Shown piece by piece: positions 35,900 through 46,292 of a stretch of 64,000 bases of DNA. Source of the stretch: Symsagittifera roscoffensis (taxonomy: Eukaryota; Xenacoelomorpha; Acoela; Convolutidae). Within the stretch, counting starts at the first letter, position 1, and every line of letters starts with the position of its first letter. Where the stretch lies: NCBI RefSeq assembly GCF_963678635.1, contig NC_087067.1:8539716-8603715 (forward strand). Reading direction: 5' to 3'. The notes beneath the pieces were generated by a model. The model had not been told where the DNA came from. It did not search any database and saw nothing but the letters and a program-made list of their open reading frames with translations. The position numbers and the translations under genes were made by a program.

Positions 35900-36395
35900 C
35901 AAGTTAAGTTAATTTTTTTTTCATCCTCAGGTTCACTCCGCGTGTGTTGTTGAGAGTTAACCGATTTGCCTGATTCTCCAACCCCATTGGTAAACTTAAG
36001 GTTTACAACGACTTGATACCTGTTTGCATTCGTTCGCTTTTCAACTCATTCGTTTTGCAACGACTGATTAAGTGGTCCGGGACGGTAAAATTAAGCAAGT
36101 TAAGTTGTTGTCTTTCATCCTCAGGTTTGCTCCGCGTGTGTTGTTGGTTTTCAACCCACTTGCTTAATTCCCAAACCTCTTGGTAATTCGTCGAGCTACT
36201 AGCCGATTAGTAGTGACGCACCGTCGTACGACCGGTCCACAAATTTCGTACGCCGTAACATCATCCTAAGTGGTCAGGGAGGTGATATTAATAAGTTAAG
36301 TTGGTTTTATTCATCCTCAGGTTTACTCCGTGTGTGTTGTTTGAAATCAACCGACTTACTTAATCCCCAGCCCCATTGGTAACTTTACTCACCGA
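35900..36395 (+). repeat. Three 195-bp repeats in the BEL leader
   Basis: A block reading AAGTTAAGTT, T-rich spacer, TCATCCTCAGG, then TCCGxGTGTGTTGTT, and ending in CCxxTTGGTAA recurs at 35921, 36115 and 36311 (coordinates of TCATCCTCAGG), spacing 194 and 196 bp. Each copy has a pyrimidine tract followed by CAG|G, which resembles a splice acceptor. The last copy lies about 150 bp before the gag start codon. Confidence 0.85.
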
Positions 36396-36470
36396 AAACC
36401 GTTCCGAATCGCCCCGCAAACGCCCGATAACCGTTAAGTATAGTTTGAGTTAAGTATAGACCCTAGAGCC

Positions 36471-38649
36471 ATGGATGAGAACTTTCAGAAGAGGGTTCAA
36501 AGGTTATTTGCGAAGCGAACCAAGCTTGAAAATGAACTGTACAAGTGCCATGAAATTATAATTGAGAACATTGAAAGTCAGAGTCGCTCATCAAAGATTG
36601 ACACTCAGATTCAGAATTGCAAGAGCCTGATAGAGACTGCAGTTGAAATAAATGAGGAATTGATTAAGTTAGCTTCTAAAAGTGTTGATCCTGATAAATT
36701 GATACCAGCGCAGGATATGTGGCTTCATACGGTTACATCAAGAAACGATACAGTTTTACAGAAGGCTGCATCATATAAAGCTGGCTTAAACGTTGAACCT
36801 GAGGAAACAGAGCTTGACAATGTTGCAGAATCGTTAAGTACGATCGTAACAACACAACCACAAGATTCACATGAAGCAGATGCGCGCTCTAAGATGTCGC
36901 GGTACAGTAGTCGACATCATAAATCAGGTTCGCATAAATCCAGTCGCGCAGTCAAAAACGCAGTCAAAAACCGTCGCGCAGTCAAAAACATCAACTGAGA
37001 AGAGGCGAGATTTGTTGGTTTTGAAGAAGCAGCAAGAGGAACTTGAGAGACAAGCAAAGGTGTCATTGAAGTTGAAAGCGCAGCAAAATAGAATAAAAGA
37101 ACAGCAAGGAAGTTTAGAGTTGGAAGAACTAGCTGAGGTACACCGCAAGAAACTGGCTGAAATTGAGTTAAAGGAATTCGAGTTGGAAGAAGAGCTTTCT
37201 GAAGCAAGTGAGAAGATAGGAAATGCTAGCGTAACACATGTTGACCCACAACGTACTGAACAATGGGTAGAAAACGTTGTCACTGAGCAAGAGCAAGCCG
37301 AAGTTGTTGCAAGCTCAGAGCAAAGTCATCCAGTAGTCGAGAGTTCCACTTTGATTGCTACTGATGTTTTGCAAGGGGTTGGTGCCGTCGTCAGCGGGGG
37401 TGCCGTCGTCAACGCTGGTCAAACCACATACAGTGAACCGGGAAACCACAATAGGTATCGAATTCAGGCTCAGAGATCTAGTTTGGTCCAATCGCGTCTG
37501 TCATTGCACTCAATCGAGAACCCATCTTGTTTACCACAGTTCGTTGCCTCCAGCTCAAACTTTGTTACTCCACACTTAGCTTCAACAGCTCATGCTGAAG
37601 TTTCGCAAAATCACAATCTGATACCACAAGCAAGTGGTAGCATTCCCGCTTCAATGCCCTTTGGTAATCCCACCATTAATGTGGCACCGCCTTCTGTGTC
37701 GACCGTTAATAATCCAGTTTCGCTTCCGGCGAGTCAACCTTTTGTTCCTCCATTAACCGTTCCGATTCCCATTTTGCTTCCGATTATTCAACCATTTGTC
37801 CCGTCAACCGTTCCTATTCCCTCTTTGCTTCCGGTCAGTCAGCCACATTCCGGCCCCGTTTCAACTGGGTATCAGGCACCTGCAGCGCCATCCCATCAAC
37901 CTATAAATGTTCCAAACAACCCAAAAAGTTTCTCAAGTGAATACTATAACCCGTATAGCAGTTTGTGGAGACCTGCCGCGACTGCGCAAACGATGCCAGT
38001 TCCTCAATACTGCGCACCGCCCTCAAACGTTTTCTCAGTGACAACTCCTGTTGTTCCACCAAACACCGTAGTTCCTTATACAAGTTCTGGGACTGTGTAT
38101 TACACCCAGCCGAAAACTCATCCAGTTGTTGAAACAGCGCATCAAGGTTATTTTGGTTATCCACCTACATATCCTGCGCCCACTACAGGCCCGTCTTACG
38201 TGCCTAATAGCGAACAACCCATCTCGGCGAGAGAGTTAGCAGATATCATTCTGCATAGCCGCAAAGACCGTCTACCGGAGTTGAACTTGGAAGTGTTTGA
38301 TGGAGAACCACTTAACTGGTATGAATGGTTCGGGCAGTTCCAAGCAACAGTTGATTCGGCTATGCTAACTGATGATGAAAAACTCAAATATCTGAAAATG
38401 CACGTTAAAGACAAAGCCAGGAGTGCAATTGCGGAATACGGCTACAGTGGAGTGTTGTATAAGGATGCTCTAGCAACTCTCCAGAGAAAGTTTGGGCAGC
38501 CTCATGTTGTAGTTGGTGCACATTTGGATAAGTTGAAGAATTTTCCCGCATTGAAGATGCACAACTCTGACCATGTTATAAGTTTTTCTGCGGTGATTTC
38601 TGGGCTCGTAGCTGTTTTTAGGTCTTTGTCGTTCAATGAAGAGTCGTGA
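36471..38649 (+). pseudogene. BEL/Pao gag (broken): coiled-coil N-terminus and DUF1759
   Basis: Gag forms the particle that packages element RNA. The start ATG at 36471 follows the leader repeats. The first about 150 residues are charged and helical (FAKRTKLENELYKC). The frame then changes inside a run of CGCAGTCAAAAA repeats (36940-36990), where copy-number slippage is the likely cause. Beyond it comes a Lys/Glu-rich helix (LKKQQEELERQ), then a long Pro/Ser/Val-rich linker (about 37400-38230), then DUF1759, the BEL/Pao capsid-like domain, with ELNLEVFDGEPLNWYEWFGQ (38279 onward). A TGA at 38647 stops the frame; the same frame reopens at once with the domain's continuation, within a short GTCGTTC duplication. 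Confidence 0.88.
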
Positions 38650-40095
38650 AGAGTTTGTCGTTCGTTGAAAAGTGTGAACCTATTAAATCGAGCCGTCAGT
38701 AAGCTTCCTCCAAATCTAAAAGAGGCATGGTCCATGCATACTGTTAGACAACATTGGCAGCGATTAACATTGCTAGACTTCAACGATTGGCTTAAGAATA
38801 AGGCAGAAGGCCATGAGCGATTGAAATCTTTAGTCAAAGTCGAGCAGCCAGTTAAACAAAAAGTAGTAACAAAAATGCTTGCAGGTAACACTAAGGTGAG
38901 TTCTAAGGATGAGAAAAGTAGAGAAAAGACAAGGTTTCCTCCATGCTCGCTATGCAAAGGGCAGCATGCACTCTGGAACTGTTCCGTGTTCAAAGAGCAA
39001 AACGCAACACAAAGGGCTAAATATGTAGCAGAACAAAAGCTCTGTTTTTCTTGTTTACAAGGCAACCATACCTTCCGGAAGTGCCAAAAGGCAAAAAAAT
39101 GCCCAAAACAGGACTGTGAGAGCACTCACAATGTGCTTCTTCATGGAGCCGAGAAAGTTTTCCCGCCCAAAGAGGCCGACCGATCACCATCGACTCAAAC
39201 TAATACAAACACTACTTCTGCAAACAACGCAGCTTGTGTTAAACCTTGTGAGGGAACTGCAAAAGGTATTCTTCCCGTTGCGTTGGTAGATGTGTCCTCT
39301 GGTTCGGAAAATTCGAATGCACTAGCACTTTGTGACACCGGTTCCACTCATTCTTGGGTTTCCGCGGCACTCGTTGAACGTCTGAAATTAGTTGGCACGC
39401 CCGTAAATGTTACGACCGATGGTTTTAACTCAGCCAAGGTATCTAAAATTCAACGAGTTCACTTGAAAGTTTCCGCAAAGCCCAATGAAAGTGAATTTTC
39501 GTTTTCGTTTGTCGCTTTCGTTAAGCACAACATGTATATAGGACCCGATGTTATAAACGTTTCCGAATTGCAGGTCAAATACCCGCAACTAGCCCCGTTA
39601 AAGACGACTGCGTATAATTACAAAGAGATTGAGATAGTTATAGGACAGGACTTCTATCATGCGATAAGACCCCTCGAACATGTCTTCGGAGATGAACTTG
39701 ACTCACCGTGCGCCGTCCGACTTCCGATAGGTTGGGTCATTAGTGGTACGTCTCCTGATCGTTCGTCCTTAAATTCTTCTTCCTTTAACTGCGTTACGGA
39801 CGATACTTCTCTGACCGACCAAATCAAAACTTGGTATGAGTTAGAGTCGTATGGTGCGTTCAAGCAAGTAGATGCCCGTTCCGCCGCAGACAAGCGTGCT
39901 TTGTCGATCCTAAAAACTGAAACCGTTCACGATGGTGAGCGTTACACTGTACCGATGCTGTGGAGTGATAATGATGTTAGCTTGCCTAACAATTATTATT
40001 CTTCATTAGCCCAATTAAAGTCGTTAGAGAAAAGATTGGATAAAGATCTATTGGATAAAGAAGTATACCGAAACAATCAGAGAAGATATAAGTAA
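38650..40095 (+). pseudogene. BEL/Pao gag C-terminus (zinc knuckles) and aspartic protease (broken)
   Basis: Continues the gag frame after the premature stop. It opens with the DUF1759 end (NLLNRAVSKLPPNLKEAW), then two knuckles, CSLCKGQHALWNC (CX2CX3HX4C) and CFSCLQGNHTFRKC (CX2CX4HX4C), and a third Cys/His group (CPKQDCESTHNVLLH) that bind nucleic acid. The protease (DUF1758, retropepsin-like) has ALCDTGSTHSWV near 39325, with the D-T-G active site intact, and GWVISGTS near its end. The frame ends at TAA 40093-40095, while the homologous sequence continues in the next frame, so one base has been gained or lost near 40050-40070. In BEL elements these domains form one polyprotein with RT. Confidence 0.88.
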
Positions 40096-41735
40096 AGGAT
40101 ATGTCATAACCGTCAACCCGCACGATCCCAGCTCACGAGCCGAACGTGAGTGGTATCTTCCACACCATCCGGTTTTGAACCCGAAAAAACCCGGCAAGGT
40201 GCGCCGTGTGCTCAATGGAGCATCCAAATTTCATGGCACTTCCTTAAATAGATCTCTCTTGGTTGGCCCGGATCTCCTTCAAAATCTTATTTTTGTACTG
40301 TTGAGGTTCCGTCAACACAAGTACGCCGTCTCAGCGGACATAGAAGGTATGTTCTTACAAGTTGGAGTACTTGCGCGAGATCAACCGTCTCTCCGTTTTT
40401 TGTGGCGGGAGGACCCCACTTCAAGTGTGGTGGTTCACCAATACACCCGTCATATTTTTGGCGCTCGTGATTCGCCAACTTGTGCGAATTTCGCGCTACA
40501 AAAAACTGCTTCTGGTAATCAAGCTGAATACCCCGAAGCCGCTTCAGCCGTTGTCCAGAAGTTTTACATGGACGACTATCTTGACTCGTTCGAAAATACC
40601 GCTGACGCTCTTAGCCTAAGTAAAGACTTAGTCGCAATGCTCAAATTAGGTGGGTTTAACCTGACAAAGTTTGTTAGCAATGTACCCGAAGTTACAACCG
40701 CTCTTAATCCGGACAACCGTGAGTCCAACCCGTCAGTTAAGGATATTTGTAAGAGTCCAGACCAATCGTCGCATGTTCTTGGTCTCAGGTGGGATCATGT
40801 AAAAGATACCCTAGTAGTAAGTAGAGGTGTTGATCGACCACTAGATAAAGCAATTACTCAACGCACCGTGTTGAGTTTTGTTTCCTCAGTTTTTGATCCA
40901 ATAGGACTGGTAGCTCCATATACTGTGAAAGCGCGCCTTTTACTAAAAGACATATGGAGAATCAGTGGTCAAAAGTGGGATGATGATCTCCCAGAGGAAA
41001 TTAAACAACAATTTCTAGATTGGCACTCAGGACTTCCACTATTGAGTACTCTGACGATACCTCGTAGCTACTTTACCAAACCGTTCGACCGCTGTGAACT
41101 TCACACGTTCGGTGATAGTTCGCAGGACGTTTTTTGCGCCGTATCGTTTCTCCGAGCCCGACTTGCTAAATCGCAAAAGACTGAGTTAGCTTTTGTATTT
41201 GGGAAAGCCCGTGTAGCGCCTATGAAGATGCTCTCCATTCCCAAGTTAGAGCTTCAGGCTGCTCTGCTTGCGACTCGACTCAAAGAAGAGATTTTGAAAG
41301 CGCTTACTTTCAAAGTAAGCAATGTATTCATGTGGACTGATTCTACCACCGTTCTCCAGTGGCTTAACTCGTGCAACAAACTTCCTGTGTTTGTTGGAAA
41401 CCTCACTGGTGAAATCTTGGAGTCCACCACCATTGATCAATGGAATCATGTACTCAGTGGTGATAACCCAGCTGATGCCGGCACACGAGGGATTTCTTCG
41501 GAAGCCCTCAAGGATAGCAGCTGGGTTAGAGGCCCTAGTATATTGAGGACATGTGATTGGCCATTCAAGCCGAACACTGATGTCATCAAAAAGATCCAAT
41601 TAAAAGGCCCACTCTGTGACATTGATACATGCCTTGAGACTGCATCTACGTTTGTTGTTGATGCTTCATCTGAGAAAGCGCCGTCGATCCGTCTGTTTAA
41701 AAATTGGGATAAATTCAGCTCAATTGTAAAGTACA
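40096..41735 (+). pseudogene. BEL/Pao reverse transcriptase and RNase H, truncated before integrase
   Basis: RT copies element RNA into DNA. Visible motifs are KPGKVRRVLNGASKF, VSADIEGMFLQV (first catalytic Asp), FGARDSPTCANFAL and FYMDDYLDSF (YMDD catalytic pair, near 40567), all intact. The RNase H-like part has HTFGDSSQDVF, KLELQAALLATRL, WTDSTTVLQWLNS and LSGDNPADAGTRGIS. The coding sequence then stops at the deletion point within what would be the linker to integrase. The last residues up to a stop at 41813-41815 are translated MITE sequence. The RT core has no stop, so the element is fairly young, but without integrase and the 3' LTR it is inactive. Confidence 0.9.
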
Positions 41736-41879
41736 AATTACACCATATTAATTCTGGTAAAATTTTAAGCAAATTTTGTCTTCATAAGTTTTCTCCTAAA
41801 CTCAACCCAATTTGAGAAAAACGGGTTTTAAATTTCAAGTTTAACGCGTTTTGTCCGGTTAATTTAAATCAGCACTGTA

Positions 41880-42070
41880 CTTGGGTCGAGCATGGTTGAA
41901 CACAATTTCTCTGTCAAGCAAGGCCGAAACATTTTACGATAAGATCGGTTGAGCACGTTTTGTTTTCTTTCGAGTGTGATGGAAGGATATCCTAATGAGG
42001 TCGAGCCCGGTCGAGCACAGTTTTTTAATGAAGCACAATGTTTTGGTCAAACACTGTCAAAACAAGAGTT
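41880..42070. repeat. Satellite array, continuation right of the Tc1-type MITE
   Basis: CTTGGGTCGAGCATGGTTGA and following units match the main array. The sequence 34261|41880 would be continuous without the MITE. It runs into a hAT-type MITE fragment near 42071. Confidence 0.85.
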
Positions 42071-42240
42071 GCTCTGATCCTTAGGAATTCGACCCCCTGC
42101 CGACCCCCCCAAAGGGTCCCCCTTTGGTACTTTTTAAGAAATCCATTTTTGACCGACCGACCCTAAAATTTTTCTACTAGCTTTGAGGGGGAGCGCGCGC
42201 CAAAAAAACGCATTTTTTTTGTCAGAGTTTTTCAAAAAGT
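42071..42240 (-). mobile_element. hAT-type MITE fragment, CAGGGGCGGATC family
   Basis: Contains the reversed family blocks TTCGACCCCCTGCCGACCC, AAAGGGTCCCCCTTTGGTAC, AAGAAATCCATTTTTGACCG and GAGCGCGCGCCAAAAAAACG. Both termini are missing. It marks the right edge of the satellite. Confidence 0.75.
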
Positions 42241-42591
42241 GCCCATGTTTCGGCACAATCGCGCACCCTCGAAAAAGTTTTATAATCGCGCACCCTCCTC
42301 AAATGAGTGATGTAATAGGGGTGTTATACCATACTTCATACCTATTTTAATTAGTAACATAGTAATTATTAGTAATATATTAATTATACCTTATATGTAT
42401 ATATTGATGCACCGGGCTTCAAGACAACATGTACAGGTTGTAAAATCAACTTACTATAGCTTCAAAATTTGGAATTGACTATTGGAAACGGTATACTTAT
42501 CAGTTGAGTTTAACATAGTAATCTGAGCACAAAACAAAGTTTTGTATGTTCGCATACGTCAGTTCTTTGGAGTACGGCACTACTGAATGAC
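42241..42591. other. Short spacer, no gene
   Basis: Holds a repeated CGCGCACCCTCxxxAAA word (42263 and 42288) and AT-rich sequence rich in TTAGTAA(TA) words. Nothing further is assignable. Confidence 0.4.
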
Positions 42592-43960
42592 ATGGAGCAG
42601 CCATCAGATCTGAAAAATTGGATAAGCATTATTCCTTGTTGCAGAAAAACACTCTAGATTACCCACTAGATTGGGAACAATGGGCAGCTGTATTCGAAAT
42701 GAATCTATTCGCAGCAGCGCCAATACATACTGGCGAAGTCGCAATGATTGCAACGGAAACAAACATTCAAAAAAAAGACAGAGAGCTGAGAAATAACGAA
42801 AGAAAAATAAAATGTGAGATTGACCATCAAAAATTGGATCGAAGAAGATTATTGCGCGGAAACTTCTAGTGGGTTGCAGTAAATGCAAAGACAAAAAGAA
42901 CATTTTCCTATCTCTAGGATCAGGAGCTCAGAGATATTTTAGACAACAAAAACAAACGTAACCGTCAACGCAGAGGTCCGCATTGATAAATTCAGAGGGA
43001 ATTTCCTTGTTGAACCTTTGAAAATGAGAGATGCATTTGATAACGCCAAACAATCTAGATCAATGATAACACGAACATAGTACTCTATTTATCCCGATTT
43101 AAAGCCGGAGAGTGGCTATAGATTTCAGTGATAGAAAAACGGGTACCGAACCAACAATTAAGAAAATATAAGCAATAGTAAAACTAGAGCCATTAAAAAT
43201 TTTAAGCAACTGCAATCTTTCATGGGCTTGAGAAACTACCTATCGAAGTTAAGCTCAAACCTGGCCGAAATACCGCTTAGATTGCTACGAAAAGAACCGG
43301 AAATACTTTATACAGTTCGAAAAAAAAACATATTACAAGAATCAATTAGTGCAACACAAAAAAAATTATTACGCAAGAGAAAAACCTAACAAAAAGGGCC
43401 AAGACAACGCCAGCAAAAAAAATGAAATTTGAGATAACATAGCAAACAGTTTTTTCAAAAAGGCTGCTGAGGAAACTGTGAGCAAATACCAAATAGCAAT
43501 CATTTCAAATAAGAATACAACTTTGACAAAAGTCAATTGCTATCAATCCCGGAGAAATACCGGAGAAAAATATTTAAAAATCCTCAGCCAACTACATGAC
43601 AGAAAACAAAAACCAAGAAGAGAACGAGCAAACAAACACAATCAAATCATCGACAATGTTGAAATCAACCCAATGGCGTATGTAGAGTACGAGGCACACG
43701 TCGTTTAGGATGACATCTATTTGATAACAATTCCATGCTATCTTGCAACATAAATAGAAAGTAGGAAAAATTGATGTAGATAACCAACCACATCTGGTTT
43801 CCAAGAATAACCAGAGAATTCGTACTGAAATCTCAGAGTTCAGAGAGGAAGATAAACAAAGTAGTAGCCATTTCTGACTAAGTCTTCTTTTGAAATGGAT
43901 CAAATATTTCAAACGAGCAATTCAAAAAAACGTATCCGCAAGTTACGATAGATAATTTTC
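42592..43960 (+). pseudogene. Ty3/gypsy retrotransposon remnant: gag start and RT end
   Basis: ATG at 42592 opens MEQPSDLK. In a shifted frame comes a gag-like segment with YPLDWEQWAAVFEMNLFA (from about 42660), in the style of the opening LxWxxWxxxFE of many gypsy gags. From 43140 the frames show the end of RT (IKKI.AIVKLEPLK, then FMGLRNYLSKLSSNLAEI near 43215-43270), equivalent to the FLGLxNYYxKFIPNLAE block. What lies between is shorter than a full gag-protease-RT, so there is a large internal deletion. Many stops follow. The part from 43282 matches the scrap at 32390. Confidence 0.7.
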
Positions 43961-44269
43961 AGGCAGCCAAAGTTGTAAACTACACAATGGCAGACAAAGC
44001 TCATGGGAAGATATATCATAAGCAAAGAGGTACTTAAAACATCAAAAAAAAAACTTAAAGGTACTTAAAACTTTAAAAAACATGGCACTCAAAGTAAAAC
44101 CGAAGACGCTCATAGGATTATGTAAAACAAATGATCACAGGCAAAAAAAAATTTGAAGAGAACACCACTCGAGATGAGACATCAATTACAACAACTCAGA
44201 CCACGAGAAATTAACAAAAAGACATTAACAAATCGGATGACAAGATCAAAAATGAAAGCCAGTACTCGA

Positions 44270-44420
44270 TGACTGTTAAAAAAACCATGGCGCCGAGCAA
44301 AAAATGCAGTTAAAAAGTCGAAATTTGTCTAAAAAAAACCCATCCCGAGCAAAAATATTCCGTCACTTTCGTATCGAAAATTGGAACAATAAAATGCAAG
44401 CCTGGCGCTCGAAAAAAAGA
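44270..44420 (-). mobile_element. R1 repeat, 5' end fragment
   Basis: The minus strand reads TTCGATACGAAAGTGACGGA, ATATTTTTGCTCGGGATGGG, AGACAAATTTCGAC and TTTTTAACTG. This matches the left end of R1 at 49075-49160 and 52655-52740. Only about 100 bp are shared. Confidence 0.65.
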
Positions 44421-46292
44421 TAAGATAAAAAATGAAACGAAAAATGGATGGGCGAGCAACAACGGAATGCGTGAACAACAAAAATCCAACTCAATCAATT
44501 ATATCATCACAATTTGGCAATTTTTTGCTGCCTACTGCAAAAAAAATCACTCCGTTAACCCAAATATTAGCGAAACTAGAGAACATTTATTTAAAACACG
44601 TTTTGAAAACAGCCTCTAGGTGTTCTTCAGTTTATTAAGTTTTGACAAAAAGGAGAGGAACTGTCATATCATGTGTCCATACGAGCACAAAAAATTTTAA
44701 GTTTTTTTGTACTTAGTAAATATTGGTGTACTGGACTCTGTGTTTTTATTTACAGGTTGTATAACCCTGATTTATGTTGACCTTGTTGGTCTAGCTATGC
44801 CCAGCTCATCAAACCCAGATATTAGCGGCAGAAATGTAAATTAAAAATTGAAACATCTTTGTTCTCATTTGATTGTATTTTAGCGTAAGCGCAATAAATT
44901 TTAATATCTTTCACTTTGTATACGGCTTTTCTTCGGACCCAAAGTATCAAACGTTTCCAATTTTGATTAGGGCACTGCATTTCACAAGTGGCAGAACCTT
45001 ATTATGCAGAACCTTATTATAAAACATACCAAATGGCGGTCAGTGGCTCGGATTACCATTAATCAAGAAAAATCTTGTTAGATTCTGACAAAAAAACATG
45101 ATCATAGTTGGGTTGTAGTTTCATGATCATCCTAGTTTAATCATCCTAGTTCAACTTTCGGATTAAGAAACTTTAGTCTTGAAGTCCTAATTGAAAATTG
45201 TGAACAATTGAAGCGTCAAACTTGTCTTTCGTGAAAAGAAACGTTCGCAAATGACATCTTTTTAAATTCAATTCAAAATTCTGAGCGACTTCTTTATGTT
45301 AATTGAATTGAAAACAATTAAGACCAATCCTCCCACGATAGATGGTCTTATTCAGAAGATAATGAATTATTTGTTCAGTTTGAACCGCCCACTCTTTTCC
45401 GTTTCCTCAAGAGATCACAGCTATAAACAAGGATGGCCGGTTGCTATGCTTGTAGCACATAATGTTCCGACCAAAATCTGCAAAGAAACACATATGATTT
45501 TTTTTTAAAATTAATTTTGTTTTTTGAAAAAAAAAAAGATCGGGCAAAATCTAAAACAATTCGACAGTCACAGTAACAGTTTAATTGAGCAAAAACCAAA
45601 AAATCATTTATTAGAAATTCAACGAGATTTTTTGATTTTTTCTGGAAGGTTTTTAAAATTCGAAACTTTATGTTACCAAGAAGACGCTAATCAGCCCTCT
45701 GGCTTGCTTCAATTGCTCAAAAAATAACGAAATCACAAACATTCAGACCCAGTTTTACGCGAAACAGTTTTTTGAAAGTTTTTTAAATGTCGTTTGAATC
45801 AATGCTGAATGGACTTCAATACGATATACAAAATTGATCCTTAAATGTGTTAACTAATTCAGTTGACAAAAAATGTGTGCCTGCTTTTTAACTTTTTTTG
45901 GTTAAAAATCAAAAAAATAAACTGGTTTTTCTCGACACTAGGAAAAACTTTATCAGATATATCACTCGAACTCGAACCACTGCGATGGTTGTTTGTGGAA
46001 CCTGATTTTCCGTGGAAAAAAAAGCCAAACAAAAACACACCCAAAAACAAAGTTTCAACCCATTTTCAGTGGTCACTACTTAAAGATACATGACAAACCT
46101 GGGAACCAAAACAATACTTGATATCTGGTAGATGAATTGTTGTTGTTTGATAAAATATTGAAGGTTGTTTGATTTAAAAAAAAGTTGGTTTGATGAAAAG
46201 TTTTTATGCATACGCAGCATTGTTTTTTTACCCCAATCAGTAAACTCTTCAATTTACACTAAATCAAGCTATCTATGACATCGACATTCTAG
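44421..46292. other. AT-rich stretch, no recognised gene
   Basis: No protein domain was recognised. A block near 45950-46090 (GGAACCTGATTTTCCGTGGA ... CCCATTTTCAGTGGTC) recurs, diverged, at 56385-56485 (GATACCTGGTTTTCCGTGGA ... CCCATTTTCAATGGTC), so a low-copy dispersed repeat is present. Confidence 0.4.

Larger units (their letters stand above)
34855..41735 (+). mobile_element. BEL/Pao LTR retrotransposon, 3'-truncated
   Basis: Inserted in the right arm of the MITE. AATTA at 34850-34854 is repeated at 41736-41740, a 5-bp target duplication as expected for BEL/Pao, and the uninterrupted MITE sequence is known from its other arm. Order: 5' LTR, primer site, 1.2-kb leader with three repeats, gag, zinc knuckles, protease, RT, RNase H. 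The element ends at ...GTAAAGTACA shortly after RNase H. The HHCC and DDE integrase, DUF5641 and the 3' LTR are all absent. Three further breaks interrupt the coding part: a frame change near 36910-36990, TGA at 38647-38649, and a frame change near 40060-40100. It cannot move on its own. Confidence 0.92.
34264..41877. mobile_element. Tc1/mariner-type MITE split by a BEL/Pao insertion
   Basis: The element starts CAGTGCTGATTTAAATTAAC and ends in its reverse complement, GTTAATTTAAATCAGCACTG, with TA on both sides (34262-34263, 41878-41879). CAGTGCTG next to TA is the classic Tc1 end. Excluding the BEL insertion it comprises 34264-34854 and 41741-41877, about 728 bp. It is a nearly full-length inverted repeat: the left arm blocks (GAATTAATATGGTGTAATTT, GGGCCCAAAATTTTACCCC, CCTTACGTAGCCCAACAAAC) recur in reverse in the right arm, separated by a short AT-rich loop near 34570-34680. 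No transposase frame is present. It sits inside the satellite array. Confidence 0.9.

Noticed and set aside
34264-41877. A single composite transposon carrying gag-pol as cargo
   Set aside because: The BEL part has its own LTR, primer site and AATTA target duplication inside the MITE arm, so nested insertion explains it without a fusion element.
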